Part shown: positions 11,849 through 24,548 of the stretch, in pieces
Layout of the letters: each line of letters begins with the position of its first letter
Position numbering within the stretch: the stretch's first letter is position 1
Assembly (NCBI GenBank): GCA_004380135.1
Contig: QXCR01000197.1
Coordinates: 1 to 47,077, forward strand
Direction of reading: 5' to 3'
Origin: Stemphylium vesicarium
Lineage: Eukaryota; Ascomycota; Dothideomycetes; Pleosporales; Pleosporaceae
DNA length: 47,077 nt
Position numbers and translations under genes: made by a program
Notes under the pieces: generated by a model
What the model saw: the letters and a program-made list of their open reading frames with translations, nothing else
Told to the model about the DNA's origin: nothing
Databases searched by the model: none

Positions 11849-13620
11849 ATGCCTCTCCGCGCAGAACGGCCGATAGTGCGTGTTGAGCACAGCTCCATGC
11901 GCACCATCGAAACCCGCAGTACCGAGAACCTTTTCGGCCTCTGGTCTGGTAAGCATAGACTGGTCGCACGTGAACACGACGAATTAGCCACTAACTCCCG
12001 TCCCCTTCAGTCTTTGCCCGCTGTTCGCCAGCCATGGAAGACGGCAAACGCTACGAGAACATGGCTTGGAGGCTCTGGTCCCGCGAGACCTTCTGCTGCC
12101 AGCCCGACCCCGTAGCCGCGCCAAAGTGGGCGTTTGAGCGACGCTTGTCGTCCAGCGCGCCTGACGTGCCCGAATTGTCCACCAGCGTCGCCTCTGACGA
12201 CTCCAACCTGGAAAGCGCCATCACCACAACTTCCCGCTCAGACCTCTCGGCTTCCCGCCCCGACCTGCGCCGCCACGACTCGGCAACCAGCCAGGCCCGC
12301 GGCAGGCACATGACGCCCATCGGCCTTGAAAAGGTTGTCAACTCAATACAAGAGAAGAAGTTCCTTGAGCCGCTCTCACCCCTCCCGCCCCAGCTCGCCC
12401 CACCTACGGCCGAGCAGAAGCCCACTACCACCACCACCAACACCGAGGAAACCACTCCCCGCCCATCACACGCCCGCCCCATTCCGGAAGCGTCGACTTC
12501 CACAGTAGCGACGAGCGTCGACTGCGACCTCATGAGCCCTGCAGTTGGCTCCGAGGCCAGCACCTCCACCGACGTTAGCGAGCACAGCGTCGTCCGCGGT
12601 TTCGAGCCCGGTCACATCTCCACCTCGGTGCGGTCGTGCACCAACCTGAACCCCACGCCCATTCTCAAGAAGACCTCCAGCTTCGTCACCAAGCCTCTCT
12701 CCGCAAAGGCCGACAACAGCAAGAAGAGGCAGCCCATGTTCACTCTCGGCGGATCTTCCGAGGAAGAGAACGGCAGCTCCTTCGAAGCCTACTCAATGGC
12801 GCAGCGCAGCTCTCTCACAGAACACCTGCGAAAAGCTGGTCCCATGCGCAAGACTACCTCGTTCAAGGCCGAGGTCAGCACCCGCACCTTCCAGGACGTC
12901 GCTTCCGAGAGCGAGGCTGCCATCGAAAGCGACAGCGAGGACGACGTTGACGAGAGCGCCATCGAGGAGGAAGACTCCGACGATGACGACTGGGAGGACG
13001 ACGACAACGAGGAGAGTGGCCCTCCCAGCGTTGCCGAGCACCGCCCCATGTTCCAGCGCGTCGACTCCAAGCCCGACCTCACTTCTCGCCGATCTCTCCT
13101 CACCTCCGCTCTGCACCAAGATGACCGCGCCTCGGCTCTACAGAACGCTGCATCGCAATCATCACCCGCCATCCGCCGCTCCCGCAAGACTGCACCCAAC
13201 GGTCCATCCACAGGCAGTTCACCTCAAGAGGACAGCGGTCTGATGATGCGCCTGCCAGCTTCCCGCCCAAAGCCCATCATCATGACCACCTCCAACGTAC
13301 ACCCACCGGCCATGTCTCCCAAGACCACGCGCCGAACCATGTTGACCACTGAGCTCAGCGGATCTCTTAGACAGAATTTGCTTTGGGAGAGGCAACAGAA
13401 AAACGCTACCACCAACGCGGTAGCAAAGCGCCAACAGAGCGCTGTCAACCTTCCCGCCCTACGCCGTGCTATGACCACTGGCGATGTCAAGGGCCTCAAC
13501 ACCAACGAGCAACAAGCCCAAATCAGGTCGACTACTTTCAAGGACGACAACAAGCCCAGCAGCACATACAACCAGTTCTTTGACTCTGGCCTGGGCGACT
13601 ACCACAAGTCAGGATGGTAG
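11849..13620 (+). CDS. Mks1-like regulator (DUF1752 plus DUF3295), 569 aa
   Basis: Two exons, 11849-11948 and 12011-13620, flank a 62-bp intron (GTAAGC..TTCAG). Joining them restores the AreA-N-terminal/GATA-like (DUF1752) motif LFGLWSVFARC...EDGKRYENMAWRLW at residues 28-56, which neither exon shows alone. The rest matches the DUF3295 type: Ser/Thr/Pro-rich disorder, a TPILKKTSSF block, a long acidic run (EEEDSDDDDWEDDDNEE, about residues 340-360), and the conserved C-terminal RRTMLTTELSGSL and LLWERQQK. Yeast Mks1, a negative regulator in Ras-cAMP, retrograde and nitrogen signalling, belongs to this family; that role here is inference. The protein is expected to be cytosolic or nuclear and phosphorylated. 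The length (569 aa) is normal for filamentous fungi. It has no gene neighbour within 8 kb on either side. Confidence 0.85.
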
Positions 13621-16600
13621 TCTCGCATCTTTCTTCTTAGCGTTTGCACTTCTAGCGGCATCTATGGTTTTGGCATTGGACCACGGCGTTTTCTGCTATT
13701 TTTCTTGTTTCTATCGGCGACCGCCAGTCCGCTCTACTGAGCAGGTCTGCCGAATCTGGGTAATGTTCCTCCCAAAAACTTCTGATACCATCAGGGCCTT
13801 GAGTATGCCCGACGAGGCTACGAATTTCTTTCATGCAGTCATTGTGTTGGACAAAGGGTGCTTCTTTGGTCTTGAAGATGGGTCACGGCTCACGCCTACT
13901 TGGTCTGTACTATCACCTGCACTGTACTTGTACCGGGCTCTTTGCCCGAGCCATTATACCCTGGAATGGGACGGCTTCGCGGAGCTACCCGATGATGGCG
14001 ATACCTCGCATGAAAGATAGCAGGTAATCGCCTAGGTACTTAATGATAAAAAGCGGATTTTTTCAATACTCTACACTTGTCTATGCCATGATTGTTATTG
14101 TTGCCTGTGAACTGACGCATGAGGCCGATGCACTCGCGCCTTCGTTGACTCTCGACTTGTCAGCTGTTCCGGGGTTGGAGGTCCCAACAAGACGCATGCT
14201 CGACTCGGAGCCATCCGTTTGGCAGGCCTCTTTACCGCTCTTCTGAACATCATCTACCAGAGCCAGGTGCCCAGGGGGAGCGCTTATGCACGCTTTGCTG
14301 TAGGCTCCATGCGGCGCTGGACAGCACCAATCGCCGAGGGCGCAGACAACGATAGAATACTTGTCCGTTGCATCTGTCGCGCCTACAGGGCACGTTATCC
14401 GTGTCACGATGGTCATCAACACCATGTTGTTATTGATAGACACTATGGCGGAACCTTGGATCTACCAAATTGCCTCTGGGCAATGACAAGCAAAGGAGCT
14501 CTTTGCGGCTATTGCCTAGGCCGCTACCGCCTTCCTTCGGGCCGCCTTCCTCCTGTCCACGCCGCTGAAGCTTGCGTGCCTGACATCTGACGCTGGACAC
14601 CAAGGGCATTCGGCGCTCAAGCGCCTTGTCTCGTGAAACCTCCATGCTTGCGCGATATCAGCCAGGACTCGTCTGGCGTGCATCGTGGCGACCACATCCC
14701 CAAGTTCCGCTGCCGGGCAAGACTCGAGCCGACTGCTGCATGCACGCCGCTCAGCCTTACGATTCAGACTGCGAACTCTATACACCTGCTGCATCCATGC
14801 ACGCAGCCCTGTGTTGGACGATGCGTGTTTCAGCGCACCAAGCACGCGTCCGGCGACGATAAGGGCGCCCTGAACGTTTGCGACATTGTTCATGCCACCA
14901 CGCTACGTCATGCTAGCCACGAGCTCAGCCCACGCTCGCAACCTTGGACGGCTTCATCGCCCCTCGCCATCGTATGCATCAGCATCACGACCACCCTACC
15001 TCGCCCCGGATTGCGCGGGTTCACCTCAGCGGGTGGACCCAGTCAACCCGCATCGTTGACGCTCACTCATTACCCGTGTTTTCGTAGTCGTTTGATCATC
15101 TGGATGCTAAAAACAACAATCATCCCTGAACCAGCCGAGGGCGATGCTCTATCAGGCACCCGCAGAGCTACCCCGCGACGAAGTCGGTCTGGAGGTCGAT
15201 GCGTTGGCAGATTAGCGCCTGCGAGTGGTCATCTGGAGCTACCCTTGACGAGTTATCTTGAAGATGCTTCAGCCTCATGTACAAGGTCCTCCGCCACGCC
15301 ACAGGTTCCCTGGCAATAGTAAAGGGGCCAACATCTGGTAATACGCTAACACTCCTGATCCTGTGACTGCGATTATCGCATTCGCTGGCCGCCTCGGCTC
15401 AGTATCACCTAGAGTCGCCTTCTCCGCACTTTCATTTGTTACTCCCGTGGGGGTTCCCATCACATGAACGTCCATCGTCGCACAGTTGGAATCCTCAACT
15501 CGGCACACATTGATGACGTGCCTTTGTGCGAATGCTGCTGGATGCAGATCTGGCGTCAGCCTACGCGTCCAACGGATATCGGAATGCTTGTTTCAATAGG
15601 ATGGGCCAGACATCAACTGCCGCCATGCCGCAGGCAGTAATCCACAGAATAAGCCACAGAGACGATCAGAATGCTGTGCCCAGATGTCGTGGCCGCGGAA
15701 TCGCACCCCATTGCTTAGACGCAGCGTCCCACACGGCGCGAGCATTCCGTCAATACATCCCGCATCACACGGCTTACGGTTTCCAACCACAGCCTGTAAA
15801 TGCATGAAAGAGCGCAGGCGCAGTATAAGCCACTGGCATAGCATACGCGCATCGTTGCAGCTTACTTTGGAGCCTACCATCCAGGAATGAACAATCAGTG
15901 CGTAAGATACCAGAGATTTCTCGGCAGCTCTCTCTCCAGGCGCTACTGACATTGATACTCACCAGCGAGTAGACGGGCCTACGCTACATAGTCGAGCAAC
16001 CTGGAATATCTGCGCAATTTGTCATTTTTCATTAACATATACTAGGGCATCGTGACATTAGGCGCATGCTCCATCCCAAAGACGTTGCGCCGCTCGGCAC
16101 ATAATGTCGGTCATCTCTTGGTATTCTCATATACATGAATTAGTGCCAGAAGCGGTATGAGCAACCACATGCCGCTCATGAATGAACATCACCCGGACAA
16201 AGGACCTCCAATGTCTTGAATCGTAGAAGATTATGTGGCTCCAATGACGATGCAGGAGAAAACCCCGACTGAAGAGATCCCGACAACATCTATACTGCCA
16301 TCCACACTACGACAAGCTTGGGACGGTAAGTTTGTCGGTACGGCTTTCTAGCTTGGTTTCATTGCCGCTGACTGTGTTGGCATGTCTCAGTCGACAGCAT
16401 GTCCAAGTTGAAGGGCCGTTTGACATGGGCCGAGCAAGATCGTCTGTGGGGAAGATCGCGATTGCGTATATCTTGAGCGGCTAGTACCTGTTTCTTTGCA
16501 TGGCTGATCACAAAAAATCTGATGAGACGCAGATGAGATGCAAGCACCACGGGAGTTGCCACGGTTGTCTTTTTTTCCGAAGTCTCGGTAACTGGCATGA

Positions 16601-19600
16601 ACTCCACTTCGAAGGTGTCTGCCAAGGCTTGATCTAGCCCTCCATCGTCAACCAGCCCACTTTGCACGGCACCTACGTCATTTTACTCCAGCATTCATCC
16701 AAGACCTCTGCTCAAACAAAGATGTAGCAATCGAAATGCGCGGTATCTGCCGGGCTTGACAACCAAAGCAGAACTCAGACTACCGAGGTTCTAAGCCGAA
16801 GCATGTCCGTCCGTGACCCATACTATTGACACTCGCCCAAAGACCGACCGTGCGTGATATTCAAGAGGCGGGGAAAACGCTGCACTGGACGAGCGGAGAA
16901 GATTCCGGTTGCTTTTCATCAACACCGAGGCTCTCTCAATACGAGCACATGTGTATCAGACTGCCCCAGCTCCTGTGGACAAAGCTGACCATGTCGCTCC
17001 CGAAGCCTGGTTCTCCTAGTAGAATGGTCTCGGTTCGACACAGGCATCACTATGACTGGATTCCGTCATACACCCAGCTCAGCGCATGGCAGACTGACCA
17101 AACCACGGGAAAACGTGCAGGATCGATGTCCAGCGTACGCAACGGTTATCGCGAACCATAGGAGACGAATGTCGATCATGGGTCCTGAGACAACCATGAT
17201 GCAAAATGTATCCAGAAGACTACTCCACTTCATCCGGTTGTATGCGAGACATAGCTGGGCCTCGATCACAAGATGACTTCATCCTTTGGTACGCTACAGA
17301 TAGGGCTAAACCTTGGAAGCGGTTCCCCGGACCCCGGACTGAAGTAGTCTGTCGGGCAGCGTTTTCATCAAAAGGAAGTTGGCATCTGCCAACTGAAATA
17401 AACTCCTTTTTGTTTCATGTATCGTTACCGTCCCTGATCCGCTCCAACAGCCCGTGGAAGTCGGAAATGGGTCGGGGTCAGCTGCTCCGGACGTTTGGAG
17501 CGGCGGCGTTTCCCCGCAGACATCACGGACTTACGCTCAGCTCATGCTACACCGCACACCCTAGTATTGTTGGCGCCACGCTTTTGAAACAATAATTACT
17601 CCGTTCAAGCATAAATTCGAAGGAGTCCGCAGCAAGCCGAAGTCCTTTGATGGCGAGCGAATCAGTTTGGTGAACCTCAGCTGGTGTATGGGATCGTCAG
17701 ACGAAGGAAGCGCTGATGACGTTGCAGTAGCCACTCCTGTTTGATCCGGACCGGGTCAGGTAATACTCAGCAGTTGGGTTGCGTTCTTACTCACACTTTG
17801 GGTGCATCCAAACGATGAATGATTCATGAGAGAGGTCTTGTATTAGGCGGTAACATTACATTCTTGGACCTTCTCGTTACATCGGTAGACCAATTATCAA
17901 GGAGGCGCGCCAAATGCTTCGGATGAGACTCTGGAGTGCGCGGACCGACTTGTCCCCTGGCGTCCCTCGGTTTTGGGGCCTCGTGATTCGCGGTTTCCCG
18001 GTCCACACGTGTCAACGCATCGAAGTTGCGCCGAAACCCTGAAGATCCCTCGAGTCGGCGTCGACGCCGTTCCAAAGTCTACGGCTACCAAGACCAATTC
18101 TATTACATAGGTATGCAGCTACCAGCGGAACGTTGGTTAGCTTCCCCACTGTAGCTTACCCCGCGAGGAGTTTTGGTGGCGGTTAGCTAGACAGATTAGG
18201 AAAGTTCCGACGAGCATGACCACGCCAGAGTTTGCGAGCGCAGAGTTTAACATGTCAGGTGTACTGATGAAACTGTGGAACGGTGGTTACACTTCCCCAG
18301 ACTGGCAGCCCCAGATGTCGCACGTCGAGTCGTGGAAATTCAGGGCAATGCGTGTCCCGGCATAGACTAGATACTCTCCGCACCAATGCTCCATGGTTGT
18401 TCGCTGCTCCCAGCCCAACCCGCGACCAGACACGTTGACATTTCATGCGCTTCATCACCTTTCCAATTACCGAAAATAGGGTCATTGTTACACATCAAAA
18501 CATATCTCAGGCGATCACGGGGCTCCGCAAGATGATCTTTTCTGGGGTTTACTGCTCGTCATGGGCGTCTATGACGTACATCTGGAGCATGCAGGTACCA
18601 GAATTGCCGATCATAGATTACTGTATACGGTAATCCGGATGAATGATCTTCAGAGCAAGGCTGCGTAAACGGTGGAAAAATACAACTCGTCAGCTCATGG
18701 GGCATTAGATGTGAACCACTTGCAGGAGGAGCAAAGTCGGCGCGTCGATAACGATAGTACGGCACAGATACGGGCTGCGGGCTCACGCTGACGAGGAAAC
18801 TTAATCCGCATCTCGAAGTGGTTTAGCTAGCTATACTCATCGATGACTCCCGACAGCATCTTGGTGTTCGTAGTGGATCTCATCACAACACACCTCCGCC
18901 GAGTTGATTGGCCGCAAGCCTGCCCACCACACCAATCTTTGCCATTGTCACGCCTCCAGAAGAAGTTTTCTAGAAGTTTTCACGCTGGTGACGGCGTTCC
19001 CGTTCACCTGGGCGCTCGTAATGTGGAGGGCGCTATCTCAGATCAAGCTTTGAAAAACCACCGATTATTCTCGAGACCGGCATGAACGGCAGACGGTTCT
19101 TCCATTTCTGGCAACACGAAGGTATCGACGCGCACTCGTGCAGGGAATCGTTGTATTGATTGAGCGTCGACTTGCGTCATTCGCCATAGTTTCGGTGCAG
19201 CCGCGGACCCTGAGAGGATTGCGACACCTCAATATCATCGCCCCATCATCAAGGCGTCAATCGCAGCTGACGAAGAAGTTGTTGGGAACTCGATAACCTG
19301 TCGGCAAGACGCTGTGGCTTTCGGATGCCTGCATGAAGGGAGTTTCACGTGCTACTGCTGCTGCGATGGCTGGCCGAGCTCAACCGGTGCGCGAAATTTA
19401 CGCAGCGTGGGATGCTCACGCAAGGTTAATGTTTCAAGCGAGATACGTACCTGCGCTGCTACCCAAACCCGCACATGGACATTCAACATTTTCCTTGCCT
19501 TTTTTCCAAAATCGCATCCTTATTTCCTAATGGATGCATAGCTGCGTCAAGCCCTCGGTTCTTCCCTTGCTCCAACGCAAAAAAGCCAGGATCTTGGTGT

Positions 19601-20461
19601 CCGAACCTCCACTTGGGGCGCAAATCCTTATCCACTTTCCTCTGCTATCCTCTCCATTCTCACATGTTCAGCACTACAGAACCGCGCACGAGAAGACTGG
19701 TCTGTCTTTCACCCGTGAATGTCCGATAAGGCCCACTAGGCACGAATCTACCCGCAGTCCAGCCTTCCTTCCAGGCCTCCGCTTCTGTTCCATGTGAGCT
19801 TGGAGTTGACCCACAACGGTCACAGGAAAATGCGCGGTTCTCTTCTGAATCCGAGCAGCCACACACAGATAATATCCCCAGGGCTTCACCGCCACGCACC
19901 GGTGGTTGCACGTACAATCACACGGACACTAGCTCACTTGCAATGCGGCTCTTGCTAGCGTATTACTATAGTTGGAAAGGGTCGGAGGTTTAGCGAACAA
20001 TCGGAGGTCAACCGAATGCATAGCCCCCATACGCGAGGACAGCCAGCACCGATAATACCGCTTAAGCGTTCGGCGCATCGAAAAGTCCTACAAGCTTTCC
20101 CACTTGTACACCGGCCGGAAGTGCAGCCATACAGAAACCTCCCGAGATTGATCGCGCTGGCGATGCGATACGTTCCTGACCTTCTAGGCCCTGCGTTAGC
20201 GCTGCTCCAGAAGAACCTTTTTCTCTCTCCTCCGAGCCTTTCTTTGCCGCTAGCCCACCGGCGTAACAGCATCATCACTCTACTATCCAAGACAACGCAA
20301 CGCAAACCCATCATCATCATCATCATCATCATCACCACCGGCGTTTCAAGCTCGGATATTACGTCTGGACCTGATCAAACCCTTGTTCCTGCCACACTAT
20401 TGAAAATGTCATCCTGCTGCAAGTAAGCCGACGGAGCCGAACACGCGCGGTCTTAAACCAA
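13621..20461. other. Large gene-poor region
   Basis: About 6.8 kb without a supportable gene. Open frames are short, overlap on both strands and are Arg/Ser/Cys/His-rich as expected by chance; the longest (14633-15319, plus) begins only at a GTG. The first few hundred bases are the Mks1-like gene's 3' flank. Base composition is ordinary, without the TA-rich look of RIP-mutated repeats. I find no tRNA, rRNA or inverted-repeat structure in it. It could be eroded genes, non-coding transcription units or lineage-specific DNA. Confidence 0.45.
20309..20332. repeat. (CAT)8 microsatellite
   Basis: Eight perfect CAT units followed by CACCACC. The repeat sits in a C/A-rich tract (20220-20405) that resembles a fungal 5' leader and runs into an ATG at 20406 with a splice-donor-like GTAAGC a few codons later. 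I could not find a following exon. Confidence 0.9.
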
Positions 20462-21136
20462 TCAAGGGGCGTTTTCCCCGGCCGGTTGCGAACACGCATA
20501 TAATACAATCGGAGGTTTCGTTAAGAGAAAAACCACGATCCATGCGATTGATTGAGGCTCTGCGGGTGAACGTGCGCTGCGTTGCGTCGTTGGTACCACC
20601 GCCGCCGATGTGGGTCTTTTACCAGTATGTATTGTCTCACACAGATCGGTTGTTCCCTTTGGGCGCTGGGCAGTGCTGAGCAAAGCACGAAATTTCGTTA
20701 CGCGTCGCTGTCTTTTTTTATTACAAGTGGAGTTGTTGGGACGTTCATCCGAGCGTCGTGGAAGTGCGCGTGCCCCATACATGGTAGCCGAGAACACGGG
20801 CAGGATGGGTGTTTGTTGGGCTGCCCTTGGTTTGTCCATGTCACATTGTGATTCCACGGGCATGGGTTCGTTGATACGACGCTTTGGTCTGCCTTCCGAA
20901 GAACTGCCATTGACGCGGAATAGGTGGAGCAATGAGGCGGTGCTGCGTCGCCACTGATTGCCGCGCCACGCTAGGAAATGTCGTGTAGATGTAGCCACTG
21001 GTCGTGCTTTTGGATATGTGGGGGATGGAGAGCTTGTCAGTTGACGAGTATGCTTTTTGCTCGCCATGTGCCACCTTGCAAATAGCGGTATCCGCATAGC
21101 CGAATCGCCACAGTTCGAACTGCGTGCAGTGCTCAT
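20462..21136 (-). CDS. Unrecognised 224-codon open frame, doubtful
   Basis: An ATG-started minus-strand frame of 224 codons. The predicted product is basic and Ser/Thr/Arg-rich, with no domain until a hydrophobic run near its end (IAWIVVFLLTKPPIVLYAC). Two plus-strand frames over 20582-20957 are also open, so the openness may simply reflect few stop codons here. No leader-like tract precedes it and no neighbour supports a role. A gene caller might predict it; I would not rely on it. Confidence 0.2.
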   Translation of the reverse strand: MSTARSSNCGDSAMRIPLFARWHMASKKHTRQLTSSPSPTYPKARPVATSTRHFLAWRGNQWRRSTASLLHLFRVNGSSSEGRPKRRINEPMPVESQCDMDKPRAAQQTPILPVFSATMYGARALPRRSDERPNNSTCNKKRQRRVTKFRALLSTAQRPKGTTDLCETIHTGKRPTSAAVVPTTQRSARSPAEPQSIAWIVVFLLTKPPIVLYACSQPAGENAP

Positions 21137-22461
21137 CTGTTGCGGACTCGGGCTACTGGAACATCTATTTATATCGCTCGTATTGGTGTAAGGCTGTCAT
21201 GTATGAGAGGAGATTGACGTCTCCGGAGGCACACCATGAACTTTTGAAGTGATGGTATGGGTCATACACCCCTACTATCATGCTCAAGTTTCGAGTTAGA
21301 TTGTCAGATAGACAGTACCATATCGCTCGGTTCGTGTAAAGATTCCTTACATGCAACTTCTCCGAAAGTCTGATAAGAGTGACTGATATTGGGACCACCG
21401 GGGTGTTCATGGTGCCTTGCTCAGCATATCACATTCGCTGTAGTTCTATATTCCTTCGATACATGGTGATAAGGTTTAAGAGCGAATGTTACTGCGCTCT
21501 CTTCAAGCTTAGGTTACATTCTAGACTTACTGTCGTTACACGTCAGCACTCAGTGCTACACTTATGAGAGATTGAAAGGTATGGATATTAGAAACTGAAA
21601 GTTAGGTGAGTATGAGAACGCATCGTCCGCTTATAATCATTGGCAAAGAAATCTTATTGCCACTGTCAATTCGATATGCCTCATCTTGGTAGCTTCGAAG
21701 CTTGTTTTGGGCTGGAAAGGACTTGGTATGTGGAAGGTGCGTATTTATTTTCTTTTCTATCCTCTTTTCAACGATAGAGCCTGCTAGGCGACCCTCGTGC
21801 TTATCTCTGGTCATTGCTGTGCCGCATTGGTGAACCGAAAGAAAGTTTTCACTGATGTACACTTCCCACACTCACATACGCAAGACCGGCCAAAGGATTC
21901 AAAAGATAAGTTCAATGTGTATCACCTGAATTTGCCTCTACATTTTCCTTCACAGCAGTGAAGCAGATACCTAAAAGGCCTAATCGATCGCGTCGGGCCA
22001 GCACCCACGCACGTGATGTCGCGTCGCGTTGACCTCAATAACACTGACCAACTTCAGGGCGATTCCAGCTCCCTCAACATTCGCTCCCAATGTAGAGATT
22101 CCTCTTGGAAGGAAAGCAAAGGATCCCGCGCATGTCCATCTTTGCCACATAAAGTTCCGACGATGAGGCTCAGCCGCCATTTTTCTTGACCTCGATAGAG
22201 GCGGTAGGTGGAATGGACTACGCCTCTACTAGATCCCACGCTCCCTTCTATTGAGCTTACCTATAATGTATTGTCCAGGCCCAAGTGGGTGCGGAGGCGA
22301 TGCCACATTTCTTTGTTCGAATGTTCTGGGGATGGGGGTTCGCAGGGAGAGACGGGAAAGAGCAAGGGCGCCCTTTCACTCTCGGCAACGGCAAATAAAA
22401 GCGTAGGGCGCCCCAAGGGGAGTCTTTGCAGAGGGAATCCTGAGAAGAAAAGTTATAAGAG
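21137..22461. other. Gene-free region upstream of the FAD oxidoreductase
   Basis: Only short frames; an 81-codon ATG frame on the minus strand (21165-21410) is the least implausible but has no recognisable motif. The right part, 22200-22461, is the presumed promoter and leader of the flavoprotein gene. No clear TATA box is seen there. Confidence 0.4.
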
Positions 22462-24095
22462 ATGGGCCTGGAAGTAGTTTTTCGTTCCTGCATCTTCGGC
22501 TCATCTTCAATTGGACGTCAAGATATTGTGCAAAGCTTTGTAGGCCACGACTGCCTTTGCGGCCGGCTTGGTCGCGGCAGCTCCTTCCTCCTCCCAGAAC
22601 GACTTTGCGGCCTGTCTCAGCGACGGCGCAGAAATATGGTACCGAGGATCGGAAGAGTTCGCCAACGCAACCTTGCGATGGGGAGCTGCGCAGACTCCAC
22701 AATACGACATGGTGGTCAAAGTCGCAACGGAGACAGACGTACAAGAGACAGTGAGAAAAAACCCTTAGTCTTAACGCCCTTAGCATAAACTAATGTTGAA
22801 TCAGATCATGTACGCCGATGCGCACAACAAGTCCTTCCACGCCATCTCGGGCGCGCATGCGACCTCGACCTACCTGAATAACATCGAGAATGCAGTCGGC
22901 ATCTTTTTGCGCGGCCTGAACAACCTCACCATCACGAAGAGTGGCGGTACTGCCATCATCGGAGGCGGCATTCTCAACAGCAACGTCACCGACTACCGGT
23001 GGGCCAACGACAAGGAAACCATGACAACGGCCTGCGCCTGCGTTGGCTACGTCTCCCCGATTCTCGGTGGCGGACATTGCTGGGACCAAGGTCGGTATGG
23101 TCTTGCATCTGACCAACTCGTCTCCGCACGCATGATTCTCGCCAATGGCACTGCCATCACCGTGAGCGAAGACAGCAACCCTGAGCTGTTCCGGGCGATT
23201 CGCGGCGCAGGCCACAACTTTGGTGTTGTAACGCAGGCCGAGATCAAAATCTACGATGTAAAGCCTAGCACCGAGCAGTGGGCTGTCAGCGGTTTCTTCT
23301 TCACTCACGACAAGATGGAGGACGTTGTGGCCATTGCAAATACTTGGATGGAGAGTGCCGACAGGCCGGTGGGATTGGAGCACTATGTCGTGTTTTCCTT
23401 TGACTCGGAGGTAGATGCCGTCAATGCAAACTTGCAATCTCGCTTTCAATATATGACCGTCTTCGTTCTTACTTCAACAGCCCATCGTCATCATCTGGGT
23501 TATCTGGCAGGGCGGCGCCATCCCAGCTCAATACACCGAGCCTTTCGCTGCGCTCGAATCCCTCTCTACGGACTCGGGTGTTACCGATCTCGCGGGAGTT
23601 AGCGTCTTCACAGGCGCTGACCGCAACGGGCTATCCTGCGAAAAAGGCTTCACTCGGTCTCTAGTCCCGGTATCGGCAGACACATACGACGCCTCCTCGC
23701 TACGCAAAGTCATCGAGATAATGGCTACCTTCCCAACCGAGTTCCGCATCTCCGCCGTCCTCCTCGAAAGCTATTTGACAAACCGAGTTGGCCAGATCCC
23801 AGAGAACAGCACCGCATACCCCGATCGAGACGGCCAGCTTCTATACTCGCCCTTTATGACGTACGAGCCGAACGCCACTCTCGACGCTGCGGCGTGGGAC
23901 TATGCCGGTCAGATCCGCGATGTTTTGATCGAGGGAATAAACAAGACTTACGAGGCCTATGTTAATTATGCGAGGGGTGATGAGACGACAGAGGAGCTGT
24001 ATGGCCATGAGCCGTGGAGGTTGGAGAGATTGAGGAGTTTGAAGAGCGAGTATGATCCGCATGGCAAATTCAACTTCTTTGCCCCAATCATCTGA
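22462..24095 (+). CDS. Secreted FAD-linked (BBE-like/PCMH) oxidoreductase, about 479 aa
   Basis: Exons 22544-22750, 22805-23410 and 23481-24095 are firm: introns of 54 and 70 bp with GT..AG ends, and ACTAATG before the first acceptor. A proposed first exon 22462-22473 (four codons, then GTAGTT..TTGTAG) is tentative; it leads into a hydrophobic secretion-signal-like stretch (TTAFAAGLVAAA). The fold is the PCMH-type FAD domain. ISGAHATS carries the histidine that in this family binds FAD covalently; the usual GGH is GAH here. It is followed by the LGGGH and QGRYGLASDQL blocks and RGAGHNFGVVT. The C-terminal BBE block is YVNYARGDE...YDPHGKFNFFAP. Many N-x-S/T sites fit secretion. Such enzymes oxidise sugars, alcohols or secondary metabolites; the substrate cannot be told. 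No biosynthetic partners adjoin it. Confidence 0.88.
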
Positions 24096-24419
24096 GGGGT
24101 TCTTTAGAATAAGTGGAGTGTGTGGGCTGGAGGTGTTGAGTGGGGGCAGGAGACTAGAGTGCGTCATTTCTGACATCCGTCGAATCTGGATGGCAGCATA
24201 TGTTTGAGCAAGAATGTACAGAATGAGTCTCGATATTTCCATTGATCCAGAGAAATGCCCGTCACTCTTTAGTCCCCTCTTTTCCCGTAGTTTTCCCCTA
24301 TTCGTTGGTCTCGAATCTAGAATCTAAGGATACTACGGAAATGACTTCTCAACCTAACCCAATACCTCCTAGAGTCCCTATTCCAACACCTCCTTTACAA
24401 TTCGTTAAAGCCCAAAAGC

Positions 24420-24548
24420 TTACTCCCCGCTAACCCACATCATCCTATCATTGTCCTCGTTGCTCATATTCTTCCCTCCCCGCTTCCTTGCTTCCGTTTC
24501 ATGTCCCACTGGCTCCAGTAACACGCAACAGCGAAGAGAAAGGGCCAT
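24420..24548 (-). CDS. Candidate 42-aa micropeptide behind a TATA promoter
   Basis: Minus strand, ATG at 24548 in a good context (CCGAAATGGCC) and TAA at 24420-24422. The product begins MALSLRCCVLLEP and continues hydrophilic and charged (EARKRGGKNMSNEDNDR). The reason to list it is the upstream architecture: a TATA box (TTATATAAAT, 24809-24817) and then about 230 nt that, read on the minus strand, are C/A/T-rich and nearly G-free like a fungal leader, ending at this first good ATG. The frame is short and could be chance; the transcript might instead be non-coding or use another frame. It lies between the convergent 3' ends of the flavoprotein and glycosyltransferase genes. Confidence 0.35.
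   Translation of the reverse strand: MALSLRCCVLLEPVGHETEARKRGGKNMSNEDNDRMMWVSGE

Noticed and set aside
12051..13571. Long minus-strand and alternative-frame openings over the Mks1-like gene
   Set aside because: Shadows of the real plus-strand coding sequence caused by its GC-rich third positions and Ser/Asp runs.
14633..15319. A 228-codon open frame on the plus strand
   Set aside because: It starts only at GTG, has chance-like Ser/Arg/Cys/His-rich composition, no motif, no leader, and other frames overlap it.
22790..23449. A 219-codon minus-strand frame over the flavoprotein
   Set aside because: It mirrors the conserved FAD-domain exon, which is supported by motifs and splice sites on the plus strand.
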